From: Acidobacteriota bacterium
Lineage (GTDB): Bacteria; Acidobacteriota; Terriglobia; Terriglobales; Acidobacteriaceae
Direction: 5' to 3'
DNA: 64,000 nt
Assembly: GCA_003010405.1 (NCBI GenBank)
Contig: PJLO01000005.1
Coordinates: 219,730 to 283,729 of the forward strand
Both the position numbers and the translations under genes were made by a program. Each line of letters opens with the position of its first letter. Within the stretch, counting starts at the first letter, position 1. The notes beneath the pieces were generated by a model that saw only the letters and a list, made by a program, of their open reading frames with translations, ran no database searches and was not told the DNA's origin. Positions 27,410 through 37,499 of the stretch are shown piece after piece.

Positions 27410-28390
27410 ATGCACGTACACGCCGGTCACACCCATGGACACGCGCATCCCCAGCTCACAGCCCGGATGCTCCGTCTTGCCCTTGGGATAACCTTGGTTT
27501 ATATCGTTCTGCTGCTGGTAGCGGGAATCAGGGCACACAGCCTGGCGCTACTATCGGAAGCCGGACATAACGCTTCGGACTTCTTCGCCCTCCTGCTCTC
27601 CTGGGTTGCGGCCTATCTCAGCGAGCGCCCGGCAACCGCAGTTAAGACTTATGGGTGGCGTCGGGCTGGCGTCCTGGCTGCATTTATTAATGCCATTTCT
27701 CTAATTGTCATTTCCGTTCTTATTCTTTACTGGGCCATTTATCGCCTTTATCACCCTGAGCCAGTGCAAGCCGGGCTGATGATGTGGGTTGCCGGGGCTG
27801 GAGTACTGCTCAACGGAGCCATCACGCTGATGCTCCTTCGGGGCGGACGCGACCTCAATGTGCGATCGGTAATTGTCCACGAAGTTGGCGACACGCTTTC
27901 AACGGCGGCGGTGATTGTGGGCGGCTGGGCTATCCTCGCCTTCGGCCATAGCTGGGTCGATCCCGTGCTCTCCATCGCCATTTCCGGCATGATCCTCTGG
28001 TCTTCGCTCAGTATTGTCCGTGAGAGTCTGAATATTCTGCTTGAAGGCGCACCCAGCGGCATGGAAATCGAGAGCATCGTCGCCGAATTGAAGGATGTCC
28101 CCGGTGTTCTGGATGTTCACGACCTGCACATCTGGAGCATCGGCAGCGACACGCACGCGCTCTCTTCGCACATCATGATTGCCGATATCCCACCATCGGA
28201 AAGCGCAAAGATTCTTGACGACGTGCGTCACATGTTGGCTTGCCATCACCACATCCACCACACTACAATTCAGTTTGAGAGTGCCAACTGCGATCTAGCA
28301 AACGGCTGCATTCTGCCTGTCTCTCACGTGCACCGCCACGACGTCTCTCTCGGGCAATCCCAGGGTTTGCAATCTGGGCACCCGCATTGA
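27410..28390 (+). CDS. cation diffusion facilitator (zinc/cobalt exporter)
   Basis: 326 residues, six membrane helices, with the paired HxxxD metal sites in TM2 (SEAGHNASD) and TM5 (IVHEVGDTLS), as in Zn-type CDF transporters. His-rich N-terminus (HVHAGHTHGHAH) and C-terminus (CHHHIHH, HVHRHD), plus a cytoplasmic ferredoxin-like domain (VPGVLDVHDLHIWSIGSDTHALSSH). Inner-membrane proton/metal antiporter. It probably forms an operon with the lipoprotein gene 10 bases on. Confidence 0.94.
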   Translation: MHVHAGHTHGHAHPQLTARMLRLALGITLVYIVLLLVAGIRAHSLALLSEAGHNASDFFALLLSWVAAYLSERPATAVKTYGWRRAGVLAAFINAISLIVISVLILYWAIYRLYHPEPVQAGLMMWVAGAGVLLNGAITLMLLRGGRDLNVRSVIVHEVGDTLSTAAVIVGGWAILAFGHSWVDPVLSIAISGMILWSSLSIVRESLNILLEGAPSGMEIESIVAELKDVPGVLDVHDLHIWSIGSDTHALSSHIMIADIPPSESAKILDDVRHMLACHHHIHHTTIQFESANCDLANGCILPVSHVHRHDVSLGQSQGLQSGHPH

Positions 28391-28400
28391 GGAGACGTCT

Positions 28401-28880
28401 ATGCACTTTCATACTTCCGTAATCGCCGCTGTCGCCGGGCTTGCCATGTTAATCTCTGTCGGATGCAAGTCCAGGTCTTCCATGCCTCCCGAGTCGTCTT
28501 CTTTCAACAGCGCCCGCGTCCAGAGCGCGTCCTTTCGTTTTAGCATGATGACCGAACCCGCGTCGCCGACCGTCAGCAGTCCCATTCTGCTCAAGGTCCA
28601 TATCTCTGATGCATCCGGCCAGCCCGTTGACGGAGCGATGCTCAGGGCAAATGTTTCCCTAGGCTCCCTGTCCAGCGGAGCGCAGCAGTTGGTTCTGGAA
28701 GGCAGAGGGAGGGGTGATTACCAGGGCTGGTTGGTCCTGGATGAGGCGGGCAGATGGGATGTGAACCTGGTGGGGACCAAGGACGGCCAGAGCCGCGAAC
28801 AGGGACTCACTATCGACGTTGAGAGACGGCAAGAGCCGCCAACGGAAACTCTGTCCCCGGACCCCTCAACAGGAAATTAG
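28401..28880 (+). CDS. YtkA/FixH-like lipoprotein
   Basis: 159 residues. Lipobox SVGC ends the N-terminal hydrophobic stretch, so lipidation at Cys22 is likely. The mature part looks like a YtkA/FixH-type beta domain (SPILLKVHISDASGQPVDGAMLRANVSL, GDYQGWLVLDEAGRWDVNLVG). GAGGAG lies ahead of the ATG. Such domains occur next to copper or other metal proteins, consistent with the upstream CDF exporter, but no metal ligands are evident. Confidence 0.72.
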   Translation: MHFHTSVIAAVAGLAMLISVGCKSRSSMPPESSSFNSARVQSASFRFSMMTEPASPTVSSPILLKVHISDASGQPVDGAMLRANVSLGSLSSGAQQLVLEGRGRGDYQGWLVLDEAGRWDVNLVGTKDGQSREQGLTIDVERRQEPPTETLSPDPSTGN

Positions 28881-29065
28881 TGTCGGAGTGGGACGTTTCG
28901 GGATTGCTTCCGCTCAGGGCTATTTCAGCAGATATGCTGCTAAAGCCTTGAACGGCCTCGTGGCAATCACGGGAAGCGTTTGACAGCGCCAGTCCCGAAG
29001 TCTTACCCTTAACGAGGAAGTTACTATTTTCACCACCTGTTCTGACTTCCGCGTCTAATTGGCCT

Positions 29066-30046
29066 ATGTCTTTCCGCTCGTATCTGCGTTTTCACACCGC
29101 CTTGCAGCTTTCAGTTGCGCTTGAGAGCCCCGAGGAAACCCTTGTTGGCGGTCAAGCCGTTCTTGAAGGCGTCATGATGCGCGCTCCCCATGCTTGGGGC
29201 ATTGCTATTCGCAGGCCCGACGGTGGGTTGGCAACCCATTCAGAGCCGCTCGCCAAGCCCAGTGACAAGAGTCCGTGGAAGGCGTGGCCTTTCATCCGCG
29301 GCATTATTACGCTCGGATCGGCGATGATGCTCGGATTCAAAGCCCTGCGTTATTCAGCCGACGTGGCTATGGAAGATGAGAAGACCGCCAGCGGAGAGAA
29401 GCTGGAAATGAATGGCTGGGTCGTCGCCCTCAACATTGCGATCTCCCTCGTTTTTTTCATTTTTATGTATAAGTTTCTGCCCTTCGCGGCTGCGCGTTCG
29501 CTGCGGCAATGGGCTCCGCAAACTGGAAACAGCGTGTTTTTCGCCCTGGTGGAGGGCCTCATACGCCTGGCCATCTTCTTGGGTTTTCTCTGGCTCACCT
29601 CACGTTGGAAAGACATGCAGCGGGTTTATGAGTACCACGGCGCCGAGCACAAAACGGTATTTGCCTTCGAGAATCACGATCCGCTCACTGCGGAAGCCGT
29701 GCAGCGTTACTCTACGTTGCATCCGCGCTGCGGCACCAGCTTCTTGATGACGGTCATGGTCATATCCATCGCCATCTATGCGCTGGTTCCGGTGCATGGC
29801 TTCTGGGCTGGTTTTGGCTCGCGCATTTTGTTACTGCCTGTGATTGCCGGCAGCTCTTATGAGATCATTCGGTTTGCGGCGAAGAGGCGTTCGTCGCTGT
29901 TTGCGCTGATGACTGCTCCGGGGCTGTGGCTGCAACGGATCACCACCCGGCAGCCGGACGACAGCCAGGTGGAATGTGCTATTGTCGCGCTCAACCACGC
30001 CATGGAATTGGAGCGGCAGCAAGGCGGAGAGTTGGTAATTTCATGA
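29066..30046 (+). CDS. DUF1385 membrane protein
   Basis: 326 residues. The DUF1385 signature GGQAVLEGVMMRAP (28-41), the EYHGAEHKTVFAFE motif (His/Glu-rich, near 190), LHPRCGTSFLM and four or five membrane helices are clear. The family often sits beside prfA and prmC, as here; function unknown, and a metal-binding or processing role is suggested only by the conserved His/Glu residues. Start at ATG 29066 has no strong Shine-Dalgarno. Confidence 0.9.
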   Translation: MSFRSYLRFHTALQLSVALESPEETLVGGQAVLEGVMMRAPHAWGIAIRRPDGGLATHSEPLAKPSDKSPWKAWPFIRGIITLGSAMMLGFKALRYSADVAMEDEKTASGEKLEMNGWVVALNIAISLVFFIFMYKFLPFAAARSLRQWAPQTGNSVFFALVEGLIRLAIFLGFLWLTSRWKDMQRVYEYHGAEHKTVFAFENHDPLTAEAVQRYSTLHPRCGTSFLMTVMVISIAIYALVPVHGFWAGFGSRILLLPVIAGSSYEIIRFAAKRRSSLFALMTAPGLWLQRITTRQPDDSQVECAIVALNHAMELERQQGGELVIS

Positions 30047-30091
30047 TTTGTGCCAGACAAAATTCGCCTGTTGCCTCGCAGCTGCACCTTT

Positions 30092-30120
30092 AGCAGCGCC
30101 TACCGCTGCTTCGCTTTTTC
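30092..30120 (+). terminator. terminator between DUF1385 and prfA
   Basis: AGCAGCG-CCTAC-CGCTGCT, 7-bp stem, followed by TCGCTTTTTCC. A second GC-rich hairpin with T-run in its loop lies at 30153-30180 immediately ahead of prfA. So prfA expression may be attenuated or driven by its own promoter. Confidence 0.7.
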
Positions 30121-30198
30121 CGTATTCGCTCCATACAAATTCAGAATTCTCCGGCCGCAGCGCGTTTTTTCCGCGCGGCCTGAAAGCTCAGGAACAAC

Positions 30199-31275
30199 AT
30201 GTTTGACCGTTTAGATCAGATCGAAGCGCGCTGGAAGGAACTCAACGAAGCGCTATCTGCTCCCGAGATCATGAACGACTCGGCCACTTTCCAGAAGACT
30301 GCCAAGGCCCAGGGCGAGCTTGCTCCCATCGTGGAGAAATACCAGGAGTACAAGCAAGTCAAGCAGGGCATTGCGGACTCGCGCGTCATGCTTGAGGGCG
30401 AAACCGATCCCGACATGCTCTCCTATGCGCAGGAAGAACTGCAATCGCTGGAACAGAAGCTTGTCGCGGTTGAAGAAGAGCTCAAGATTCTCCTGCTGCC
30501 CAAGGATCCCAACGACGAGAAGAACATTATCCTCGAAATCCGCGCCGGAACCGGAGGTGACGAAGCAACACTGTTTGCCGCCGAAATCTTCCGCATGTAC
30601 ATGCGCTACGCCGAGTCGCGCCACTGGAAGGTGGAAGTCCTCTCCAGCTCGGACTCTTCCGTAGGCGGCCTGAAGGAAGTCATCGCCATCATCGAAGGAA
30701 AGCGCGTCTACTCGCAGCTTAAGTATGAGAGCGGCGTGCATCGCGTTCAGCGCGTTCCAGATACGGAAACGCAGGGCCGAGTCCACACCTCGGCCGTAAC
30801 TGTGGCTGTCCTGCCGGAAGCTGAGGACGTGGACATCAAGATCGAGGCCAAGGACATCCGCATCGATACGTTCTGCTCCTCCGGTCCTGGTGGCCAGTCT
30901 GTGAACACCACGTATTCCGCGGTGCGCATCACGCACCTGCCCACGAATACCGTGGTGAGTTGCCAGGATGAAAAATCGCAGATCAAGAATCGCGAAAAGG
31001 GAATGCGCGTCCTGCGCTCACGCCTCTATGAACTTGAGCAGGCCAAGCAGCAGGAGGCTCTCGCCAAGGAGCGCCGCTCCATGGTCGGTAGCGGAGACCG
31101 GAGCGAAAAGATCCGCACCTACAATTTCCCGCAGAATCGTGTCAGCGATCATCGTATCGGCCTGACGGTCCACCAGTTGGATCAGGTTATGGAGGGCAAG
31201 CTTCAGCCCTTTGTCGATGCGCTCGTAACCCACTTCCAGGCGGAAAAATTGAAGGCGGATACAACCAATGCATAA
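30199..31275 (+). CDS. prfA: peptide chain release factor 1
   Basis: 358 residues, the usual RF1 length. It ends translation at UAG and UAA. The GGQ motif is at 231-233 ([18 protein letters not shown]), preceded by the domain 2 region with [15 protein letters not shown]. The following prmC encodes the methyltransferase for the GGQ glutamine, a classical pairing. CAGGAACAAC precedes the ATG. Confidence 0.97.
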   Translation: MFDRLDQIEARWKELNEALSAPEIMNDSATFQKTAKAQGELAPIVEKYQEYKQVKQGIADSRVMLEGETDPDMLSYAQEELQSLEQKLVAVEEELKILLLPKDPNDEKNIILEIRAGTGGDEATLFAAEIFRMYMRYAESRHWKVEVLSSSDSSVGGLKEVIAIIEGKRVYSQLKYESGVHRVQRVPDTETQGRVHTSAVTVAVLPEAEDVDIKIEAKDIRIDTFCSSGPGGQSVNTTYSAVRITHLPTNTVVSCQDEKSQIKNREKGMRVLRSRLYELEQAKQQEALAKERRSMVGSGDRSEKIRTYNFPQNRVSDHRIGLTVHQLDQVMEGKLQPFVDALVTHFQAEKLKADTTNA

Positions 31276-31309
31276 GGCGCGGTGACTCGCCGCGCCGTAC
31301 AATAAAGTT

Positions 31310-32179
31310 GTGCAACTCCGTCAGGCGCTTCACGCAGCCGTTGCCCAACTCGAAGCCGCAGAAATCGATGAGCCGCGCATCAGTGCGGAGGTTCTCGTCT
31401 TTCAGGTGATTAACTGCGACCGTGCGTATCTTTTCGCTCACCCGGAGCGTGAACTCAATGCCGAGGAGCAACTGCAGTACGAGTCGCTCGTTTCCCGCCG
31501 CGCCTCTGGCGAGCCGTTGCAGTACGTCACCGGGCATCAGGAGTTCTGGAAAGCGGATTTTCTCGTCACACCTGCCGTGCTCATTCCGCGTCCGGAAACC
31601 GAGCATGTCATAGAGGCAGTTCTTGATCTCGTGCATCATCATGCGCTCGGCCCCCGGCTCAAGCTTGTCGATGTGGGCACCGGGTCGGGAGCCATTGCCA
31701 TCAGCCTGGCGCGCGAACTCCCGCAGGCGGAAGTTCACGCCGTCGATCTCTCTCCTGCCGCGCTTGAAATAGCTCGCACCAACGCCCAGCGCCTTGCGGC
31801 CAGAGTGTTCTTCACTCAAAGCGACGTCCTGGCGAGCATCGAGCGCGATTCCAGCTATGACTTCGTAGTCTCCAATCCTCCTTACGTCGGCCTGAACGAG
31901 GCCGACAAAGTGCAGGAAGTTGTAAAGCACTATGAGCCGCACATGGCTGTCTTTGCAGGAGAGGAAGGGCTCGACGTGATCCGCAGGCTCATCCCGCAGG
32001 CCCGCGAAGCCTTGCGTCCCGGCGGTTGGTTGCTGATGGAAATCGGCTACACGCAGGCGGAGTCCGTTATGGCGTTGCTCGCTACCTGGGACGATGTCCA
32101 CGCCGTCTCCGACCTTGCCGGAATCCCTCGCGTCATCGTTGCCCGCAAGCCAACCTCTGGCTGCGACCATTTAGAATGA
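31310..32179 (+). CDS. prmC: release factor glutamine methyltransferase PrmC
   Basis: 289 residues from GTG 31310. SAM-dependent N5-glutamine methylation of the GGQ motif of RF1 and RF2. The SAM site VDVGTGSGAIAISLA and the catalytic NPPY (VVSNPPYVGLNEADK) are intact, with the PRPETE motif ahead (LIPRPETEHVIE). It sits 34 bases after prfA and 10 bases before the HAD gene, so the three are one unit. Confidence 0.96.
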   Translation: MQLRQALHAAVAQLEAAEIDEPRISAEVLVFQVINCDRAYLFAHPERELNAEEQLQYESLVSRRASGEPLQYVTGHQEFWKADFLVTPAVLIPRPETEHVIEAVLDLVHHHALGPRLKLVDVGTGSGAIAISLARELPQAEVHAVDLSPAALEIARTNAQRLAARVFFTQSDVLASIERDSSYDFVVSNPPYVGLNEADKVQEVVKHYEPHMAVFAGEEGLDVIRRLIPQAREALRPGGWLLMEIGYTQAESVMALLATWDDVHAVSDLAGIPRVIVARKPTSGCDHLE

Positions 32180-32189
32180 GCAGGAAACG

Positions 32190-32831
32190 ATGAAGATCAG
32201 CAGCATCATTTTCGATATGGACGGAGTTCTCATCGACACCGAGTCGATCCATAAGCTCGGAACGCTGCAAACTCTCGCCCAGTTCGGTGTCATCGTGACC
32301 GACGAGCAATATGGTCCTTACCGCGGCCAACCCGACACCCTAATCATGGCTGGACTAGTCAACTTGATTTCCGAGCCTCGGCCCAGCGTGCAAGAACTGC
32401 TTCGACTCAAGGACGCCCACTACGCGGCATCGGAGCATCTGGCCGCCCCTATTCCGGGCGCGGTGGATTTCGTGCTGTGGGCTCGGGAGCATTACAAAAT
32501 TGCGCTTGCTACCTCCTGTTCCCCGCGCAATTGCAAATCAGCTCTGCAGATGCTTGGCCTTCAGGATGCATTCCAGTGCATTGTCGATCGGGGGGCAGTC
32601 ACCCATCCCAAGCCGCACCCGGAAGTGTATCTGAAGGCTGCTGCTGGGATTGGCTCCGCGCCCTGTGACTGCCTGGCGATAGAAGATTCGCTCAACGGCC
32701 TCGCCGCTGCCAAAGCGGCCGGATGCATTGTTGTCGCGCTCACCACGTCTTTTCCAAAAGCAGAGCTCCGCGAGCTCTCGCCGGAGTTCATCGTGGACTC
32801 ATTTTCTGAAGTGACAAACCTTTTGTATTAG
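32190..32831 (+). CDS. HAD-superfamily phosphatase/phosphomutase
   Basis: 213 residues. Motif I FDMDGVLIDTES (8-19), a helical cap, motif II ALATSCS, motif III Lys in HPKPHPEVYLKAA and motif IV AIEDSLNGLAAAKAAG. Layout like beta-phosphoglucomutase/phosphoglycolate phosphatase subfamilies; exact substrate cannot be read from the sequence. Cytosolic. Third gene of the prfA-prmC unit. Ends convergent with the DinB gene 20 bases on. Confidence 0.88.
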   Translation: MKISSIIFDMDGVLIDTESIHKLGTLQTLAQFGVIVTDEQYGPYRGQPDTLIMAGLVNLISEPRPSVQELLRLKDAHYAASEHLAAPIPGAVDFVLWAREHYKIALATSCSPRNCKSALQMLGLQDAFQCIVDRGAVTHPKPHPEVYLKAAAGIGSAPCDCLAIEDSLNGLAAAKAAGCIVVALTTSFPKAELRELSPEFIVDSFSEVTNLLY

Positions 32832-32851
32832 CCGCCGCTCTGGGCTGCGAA

Positions 32852-33367
32852 TCACGCTGCCTTTTCTCCCTTAACCGGTGTTTCGTCGGCAGACGGTCCA
32901 TACATGCCCGGCACTGCAACGTCCAGCATCCGAAGATACATGCCGAGCTGAGCGCGATGATGGATTAAATGGTTCAACACCAAACTGCGCAGGACATTGA
33001 GTCGTGGCATGATTACGACCGTCTTACCTTCCCAAATCAGTCTCCAGATCTTGCTGAGTTGTTCGTCCGTGGCTCCCGCAATTGCCGCGTGCGCCTCCAG
33101 TACGTGTTCATCAAACCGATCCAGCATTGCGCTTCGGGAGGTCGGTTTGAATGGCACATACTGACCGGGATAGAGATCAAGAACTTCCACCCGCAACGTG
33201 TGAACAACCCAGTTCGGAAGATCAACAACATGACCCGCGAGCCGGCTTAGTGTCCAGGACTTCGGGTGCGGCTGGTAGTCGAACCGACCTTCCGGAACCA
33301 TCTCCAGGATCTTTCGGGTGTTAGCCATCTCCTGATCGAATTCGGGCAGCAGCATATCGCGAATCAT
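32852..33367 (-). CDS. DinB-family protein
   Basis: 171 residues from ATG 33367, which has GGAGGTGTGT ahead; the longer open frame to 33571 is rejected. Four-helix DinB fold: FDQEMANTRKILEMV, HPKSWTLSRLAGHVVDL, and RSLVLNHLIHHRAQLGMYLRML. Metal-binding histidines are visible at AGHVV and in NHLIHHRAQ. Such proteins include thiol transferases and damage-inducible proteins; no specific role can be given. Confidence 0.85.
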   Translation of the reverse strand: MIRDMLLPEFDQEMANTRKILEMVPEGRFDYQPHPKSWTLSRLAGHVVDLPNWVVHTLRVEVLDLYPGQYVPFKPTSRSAMLDRFDEHVLEAHAAIAGATDEQLSKIWRLIWEGKTVVIMPRLNVLRSLVLNHLIHHRAQLGMYLRMLDVAVPGMYGPSADETPVKGEKAA

Positions 33368-33546
33368 ACACACCTCCGGCGCTAGGGCGGTAGATGGCCA
33401 ATTTAGGGGAGCGGTTGCCATACGAGAGTTGGAGTTTTCGGAATTTACTGCTCTTGTGGCAGAATGCAACCAGCGATCCGGGAAAGCGATAACAAATGCT
33501 CCGATACATAAACATAAACCCGAAAGTTGATGAGGCATAAACGCTG

Positions 33547-34806
33547 GTGGAACTCTACCGTTTACTGCCAACTGACGCTTTAAGAATCCCTCTTGTTCTC
33601 TGCCTATCGTTTCTCATCGGACTGGAGCGTGAGGAGCACAAATTCGCTCTCGGTACTTACGCGTTTGGAGGAGTGCGTACTTTCCCCATTATTGGGCTGA
33701 TTGGCTACTCGGTTTCTCTTCTCTCCGGCACTCTCCTCCTCCCGGTAATCATTGGCTTTGCAGTAGTCGGCAGCTTTCTGCTGTTGTCGTACTGGCACAA
33801 GCTTTCAGCTCCCGAGCCTGCAGGTGTCACGTCGGAAATGTCCGGGTTGGCGACTTATCTGGTTGGCGCGCTCGTATATTACGACCACTGGTGGATAGCC
33901 ACCACATTAAGCGTGGCTGGCCTTTTGCTGCTGGAACTGAAGTCAGCTCTCGAAAAGCTTGCCAGCCGGACCGCCCCGGAAGAAATTCTAACGTTCAGCA
34001 AGTTCCTGTTTCTGTCGGTTGTGATTCTGCCCGCGCTGCCCAACCAGCAATTTGGCCCCTTTCACATCAATCCCTTCAAAACGTGGCTTGTAGTTGTCGC
34101 CGTAAGTGCGATCTCATACGGCAGCTACGTATTGCAGAAACTGACGAAGAAGCACGATGGAATTGTGCTCGCGGCGTTCCTTGGCGGAGCGTATTCTTCG
34201 ACTGTAACGACCGTGGCTATGTCACGCAGGGCATCTCACGAGGAGCGTCCATATTTATTCTCCGGCAGCATTTTGATCGCTTCCGGCATGATGTACGTTC
34301 GTCTTGTGGCGCTGTTGGCGCTTTTCAACCGTCAACTGGCGGCGATGTTGGCGGTGCCATTTCTCGTTCTTGCGGCTGCGGCCATTGCAATCGGATGGTT
34401 CTGGTCGCGCAGGCCCGACGTGCTGGTTTCAGAGCTAAAGCGGGAAAGTGAACCGAAGAATCCGCTTGAACTGATGGCCGCGTTTTTGTTCGCTTTCTTG
34501 TTCTTGGTGATGCTGGTGGCGACTCAATTGGCGGCTACATACCTTGGCAGAGCCGGAGTTCAAACTCTTGCCGCCATTATGGGAGTTACGGACGTAGACC
34601 CCTTCATCATGGGAATGACGCAGGCCGCGGGAACTCTCACTCCACTTAAGGTTGCAGCTACCGCCGTCCTGATTGCGGCGGCCAGCAACAACCTGGTCAA
34701 GGGCGTTTATTCCTATAAGCTGGCAGATCGGAAAACTGGCCGTCAGAGCCTGTTTTTTTTAATCGGTTTGGCTGCGGCAGGTCTCCTGCCTTTGCTGTGG
34801 CTCTGA
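33547..34806 (+). CDS. MgtC/DUF4010 family membrane protein
   Basis: 419 residues from GTG 33547, about 12 helices. The N-terminal MgtC/SapB-like part (LSFLIGLEREEHK, FGGVRTFPIIGLIG) is joined to the DUF4010 half (LAAFLGGAYSSTVTTVAMSRRA, LAAIMGVTDVDPFIMGMTQAA). Inner membrane; family members are linked to Mg2+ stress but the transported substrate is not established. Divergent from the DinB gene across 179 bases. Confidence 0.85.
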   Translation: MELYRLLPTDALRIPLVLCLSFLIGLEREEHKFALGTYAFGGVRTFPIIGLIGYSVSLLSGTLLLPVIIGFAVVGSFLLLSYWHKLSAPEPAGVTSEMSGLATYLVGALVYYDHWWIATTLSVAGLLLLELKSALEKLASRTAPEEILTFSKFLFLSVVILPALPNQQFGPFHINPFKTWLVVVAVSAISYGSYVLQKLTKKHDGIVLAAFLGGAYSSTVTTVAMSRRASHEERPYLFSGSILIASGMMYVRLVALLALFNRQLAAMLAVPFLVLAAAAIAIGWFWSRRPDVLVSELKRESEPKNPLELMAAFLFAFLFLVMLVATQLAATYLGRAGVQTLAAIMGVTDVDPFIMGMTQAAGTLTPLKVAATAVLIAAASNNLVKGVYSYKLADRKTGRQSLFFLIGLAAAGLLPLLWL

Positions 34807-34957
34807 TCCCAGTGATTTCCTGAATTTTGAATCTGGAGTTGCAGTCTAGTCTTCACTCTACCCCTCTTCCAGCGTCAGAGCTTACAATCCCTATTTACGC
34901 TTCGCGCGCCCGGCTCTGTGCCGTGCAATTTTTCGCGAAGGCTCGCAGGGAGAATTC

Positions 34958-36280
34958 ATGGCGCCAATTACCACGATCGAACACCTCGGCCAGTTTGAAG
35001 GTCAGGATGTCACTTTGCGCGGATGGCTCTACAATCTGCGCGAGAGCGGTAAGTTGCTGTTTCCGATTTTCCGCGACGGCACCGGACTGGTGCAGGGCGT
35101 TATGTTCAAAAAAGCCGTTGCCCCGGAAATGTTCGAGACCCTGAAAGGGCTTACACAGGAGTCCAGCGTCATTATTCACGGCAAGGTTCGTGCCGACCAG
35201 CGCGCTCCTGGCGGCTACGAACTCGATCTCGCTGGCATCGAGGTTGTTCAGAAGGTTCCAGAGGAGACGCCTTATCCCATCTCGCTCAAGGATCACGGCG
35301 TTGAGTTCCTGATGGAGCATCGCCACCTCTGGCTGCGTTCGCCGCGTCAGGTTGCCATTCTTCGCATTCGCTCGGAGATTGAACGCGCCATGCAGGACTT
35401 CTTCTACTCGCGCGACTTCATCCGCACCGATCCGCCCATCCTCACTCCGGCGGCGTGTGAAGGCACCAGCACTCTGTTTCCGGTGGACTACTTCGAAGAG
35501 CAGGCCTACCTTACGCAATCCGGACAGCTTTACATCGAAGCCACGGCCATGGCGCTGGGCAAGGTTTACAGCTTCGGACCGACCTTCCGTGCTGAAAAGT
35601 CCAAGACGCGCCGCCATCTTACAGAGTTCTGGATGATCGAGCCCGAAATTGCCTACGCCACACTCGATGACGTCATGACGCTTGCCGAGGACTTCATCAC
35701 GTTCATTGTTAAGCGAGTTTTGGAGAAGCGTCGCCACGAACTCGAAGTCATTGGCCGCGACATTGCGCCGCTCGAAAAGATCGAACCGCCGTTCCCTCGT
35801 GTCTCCTACGACGAAGCCGTTAAGATGCTGGACGAAGGTTTTGCGAAGGGCGAACTGGAGTTGAAGTTCGAATATGGCAATGACTTTGGCTCTCCGGACG
35901 AGACCTATATTTCATCCAAATTTGATCGTCCCGTCATGATCCACCGTTATCCAGCGGCAGTGAAGGCTTTTTACATGGAACCCGACCCGGCAGATCTTTC
36001 CAAGGCTCTCTGCGTAGACGTGCTTGCCCCGGAAGGTTACGGCGAGATCATTGGCGGCTCGCAGCGCATGGGGTCCTACGAACGCCTACTGGAGCGCATC
36101 AAGCAGCACGAGCTTCCCGAGGAAGCCTTCCAGTGGTACCTGGACCTGCGCAAGTTTGGTGGCGTACCTCATGCGGGCTTTGGCATGGGATTGGAGCGCG
36201 CCGTGGCCTGGATTTGCAAGCTCGATCACGTGCGCGAAACTATTCCGTTCCCTCGCACGTTGAATCGTATGTATCCGTAA
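34958..36280 (+). CDS. asnS: asparaginyl-tRNA synthetase
   Basis: 440 residues, class IIb. An OB-fold anticodon domain ([25 protein letters not shown]), motif 2 [21 protein letters not shown] and motif 3 [16 protein letters not shown] are present. The EFWMIEPE and the C-terminal [13 protein letters not shown] favour AsnRS over AspRS, whose motif 2 and catalytic loop differ. CAGGGAG precedes the ATG. Followed by the arginase gene after 87 bases. Confidence 0.9.
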   Translation: MAPITTIEHLGQFEGQDVTLRGWLYNLRESGKLLFPIFRDGTGLVQGVMFKKAVAPEMFETLKGLTQESSVIIHGKVRADQRAPGGYELDLAGIEVVQKVPEETPYPISLKDHGVEFLMEHRHLWLRSPRQVAILRIRSEIERAMQDFFYSRDFIRTDPPILTPAACEGTSTLFPVDYFEEQAYLTQSGQLYIEATAMALGKVYSFGPTFRAEKSKTRRHLTEFWMIEPEIAYATLDDVMTLAEDFITFIVKRVLEKRRHELEVIGRDIAPLEKIEPPFPRVSYDEAVKMLDEGFAKGELELKFEYGNDFGSPDETYISSKFDRPVMIHRYPAAVKAFYMEPDPADLSKALCVDVLAPEGYGEIIGGSQRMGSYERLLERIKQHELPEEAFQWYLDLRKFGGVPHAGFGMGLERAVAWICKLDHVRETIPFPRTLNRMYP

Positions 36281-36367
36281 ACTGCACTGCTGCATCAACA
36301 TAAACAGCAGTTGAACCGGGAGCGGCTCTGGCCACTCCGCTTAGAGAAATAAAAAGGAATGAGGCCC

Positions 36368-37342
36368 ATGTCTCAAAAATCGGATCTTCGGGTAGTTAGC
36401 ATTCCCGCTTCGTTCCCGGACATAATCAAGAAGAATATCCGTGTCATTGGGATTCCGCTCGATCTCGGCCAGCAGCGCCGCGGTGTCGATATGGGCCCCT
36501 CGGCGGTACGCGTCGCTGGCCTGGCTGCTAAGCTGGAGTCGCTCGGCCACAGTGTGGAAGACATCGGCAACGTCAGTGTCACACTGCCCGAGCAGAAAAA
36601 TTTCGGTGATCCTCAGGCGCGTTATCTGCGCGAAATCACGGCCACATGCACCAATCTTGCCGATGAAGTTTTGCACGCGCTCGAGGAAGGAAAGACTCCG
36701 CTCTCTATTGGCGGAGATCATTCCATTGCGGCTGGTTCGGTCAGCGGAGTCGCCGAATATTACCGGCGCGAGGGCGAGCAGCACGTGGGCCTCATCTGGA
36801 TTGACGCTCACTCGGACATCAACACCCCGGAAACCTCTCCTTCCGGCAACGTTCACGGAATGCCGCTGGGCGCCATCATGGGCCTCGACGGACTGGACCC
36901 GCTCGCAAATCTTTATGGTTGGTCGCCGAAGGTACGCCCGGAAAATTGCGTTATCGTAGGACTCCGCAACGTCGATATGGCGGAGAAGGACAACATTCGC
37001 CGCACCGGAATCGAAGTCTTCACCATGCGCGACATCGACGAGCGCGGCATGCGCGCCGTCATGGAAGAGGCGCTGCGAACGGCTGGACGCGGCACCTTCG
37101 GCTACCATATTTCTCTGGACATGGATTGGGTAGATCCCGAAGACGCTCCGGGAGTTGGCACGCGCGTCCCAGGCGGCGCGACGTATCGCGAGGCGCATCT
37201 CGCGATGGAGATTATCGCCGACCACGGGCGCATGACCTCCATGGACATCGTCGAGGTCAATCCGGTAATCGACGAGTATAACCGCACCGCCGAACTCGCG
37301 GTCGAGCTGGCAAGCTCGGCCTTTGGAAAGAAGATTCTCTAA
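36368..37342 (+). CDS. rocF: arginase
   Basis: 324 residues. Binuclear manganese enzyme splitting arginine into ornithine and urea, cytosolic. Metal motifs: GGDHSIAAGS, WIDAHSDINTPETSPSGNVHGMP, and SLDMDWVDPEDAPGVGTRVPGG. The last motif has a Trp where most ureohydrolases carry a small residue (DVDxxDP), but all ligand positions are kept. The start at ATG 36368 is preferred since AAGGA is 9 bases ahead; ATG 36359 would touch it. No ornithine-using or urease genes are adjacent. Confidence 0.92.
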   Translation: MSQKSDLRVVSIPASFPDIIKKNIRVIGIPLDLGQQRRGVDMGPSAVRVAGLAAKLESLGHSVEDIGNVSVTLPEQKNFGDPQARYLREITATCTNLADEVLHALEEGKTPLSIGGDHSIAAGSVSGVAEYYRREGEQHVGLIWIDAHSDINTPETSPSGNVHGMPLGAIMGLDGLDPLANLYGWSPKVRPENCVIVGLRNVDMAEKDNIRRTGIEVFTMRDIDERGMRAVMEEALRTAGRGTFGYHISLDMDWVDPEDAPGVGTRVPGGATYREAHLAMEIIADHGRMTSMDIVEVNPVIDEYNRTAELAVELASSAFGKKIL

Positions 37343-37348
37343 GGTTTT

Positions 37349-37389
37349 AGCGCCCCGCATCCGCATGCTTTAGCCGGATGTTGGGCGCT
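37349..37389 (+). terminator. terminator of the arginase gene
   Basis: Two-tier hairpin: AGCGCCC with GGGCGCT outside, and CATCCG with CGGATG inside. The tail CAGCGCCTCTTCTTCTT is pyrimidine-rich but has no straight T-run. Confidence 0.65.
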
Positions 37390-37499
37390 CAGCGCCTCTT
37401 CTTCTTGAATCTTCGCTCTTTCTGCGTCTCCTGTCTGAACGCATTTCCCGCAAAACCTTATAATGTTGTTATCGAGTAGCAGAAGGAAGCTTCATCCCT

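Noticed and set aside
28918..28947. imperfect hairpin (CAGCA-GATA-TGCTG core) after the YtkA/FixH-like gene
   Set aside because: Stem interrupted by bulges and no T-run follows; too weak to call as a terminator.
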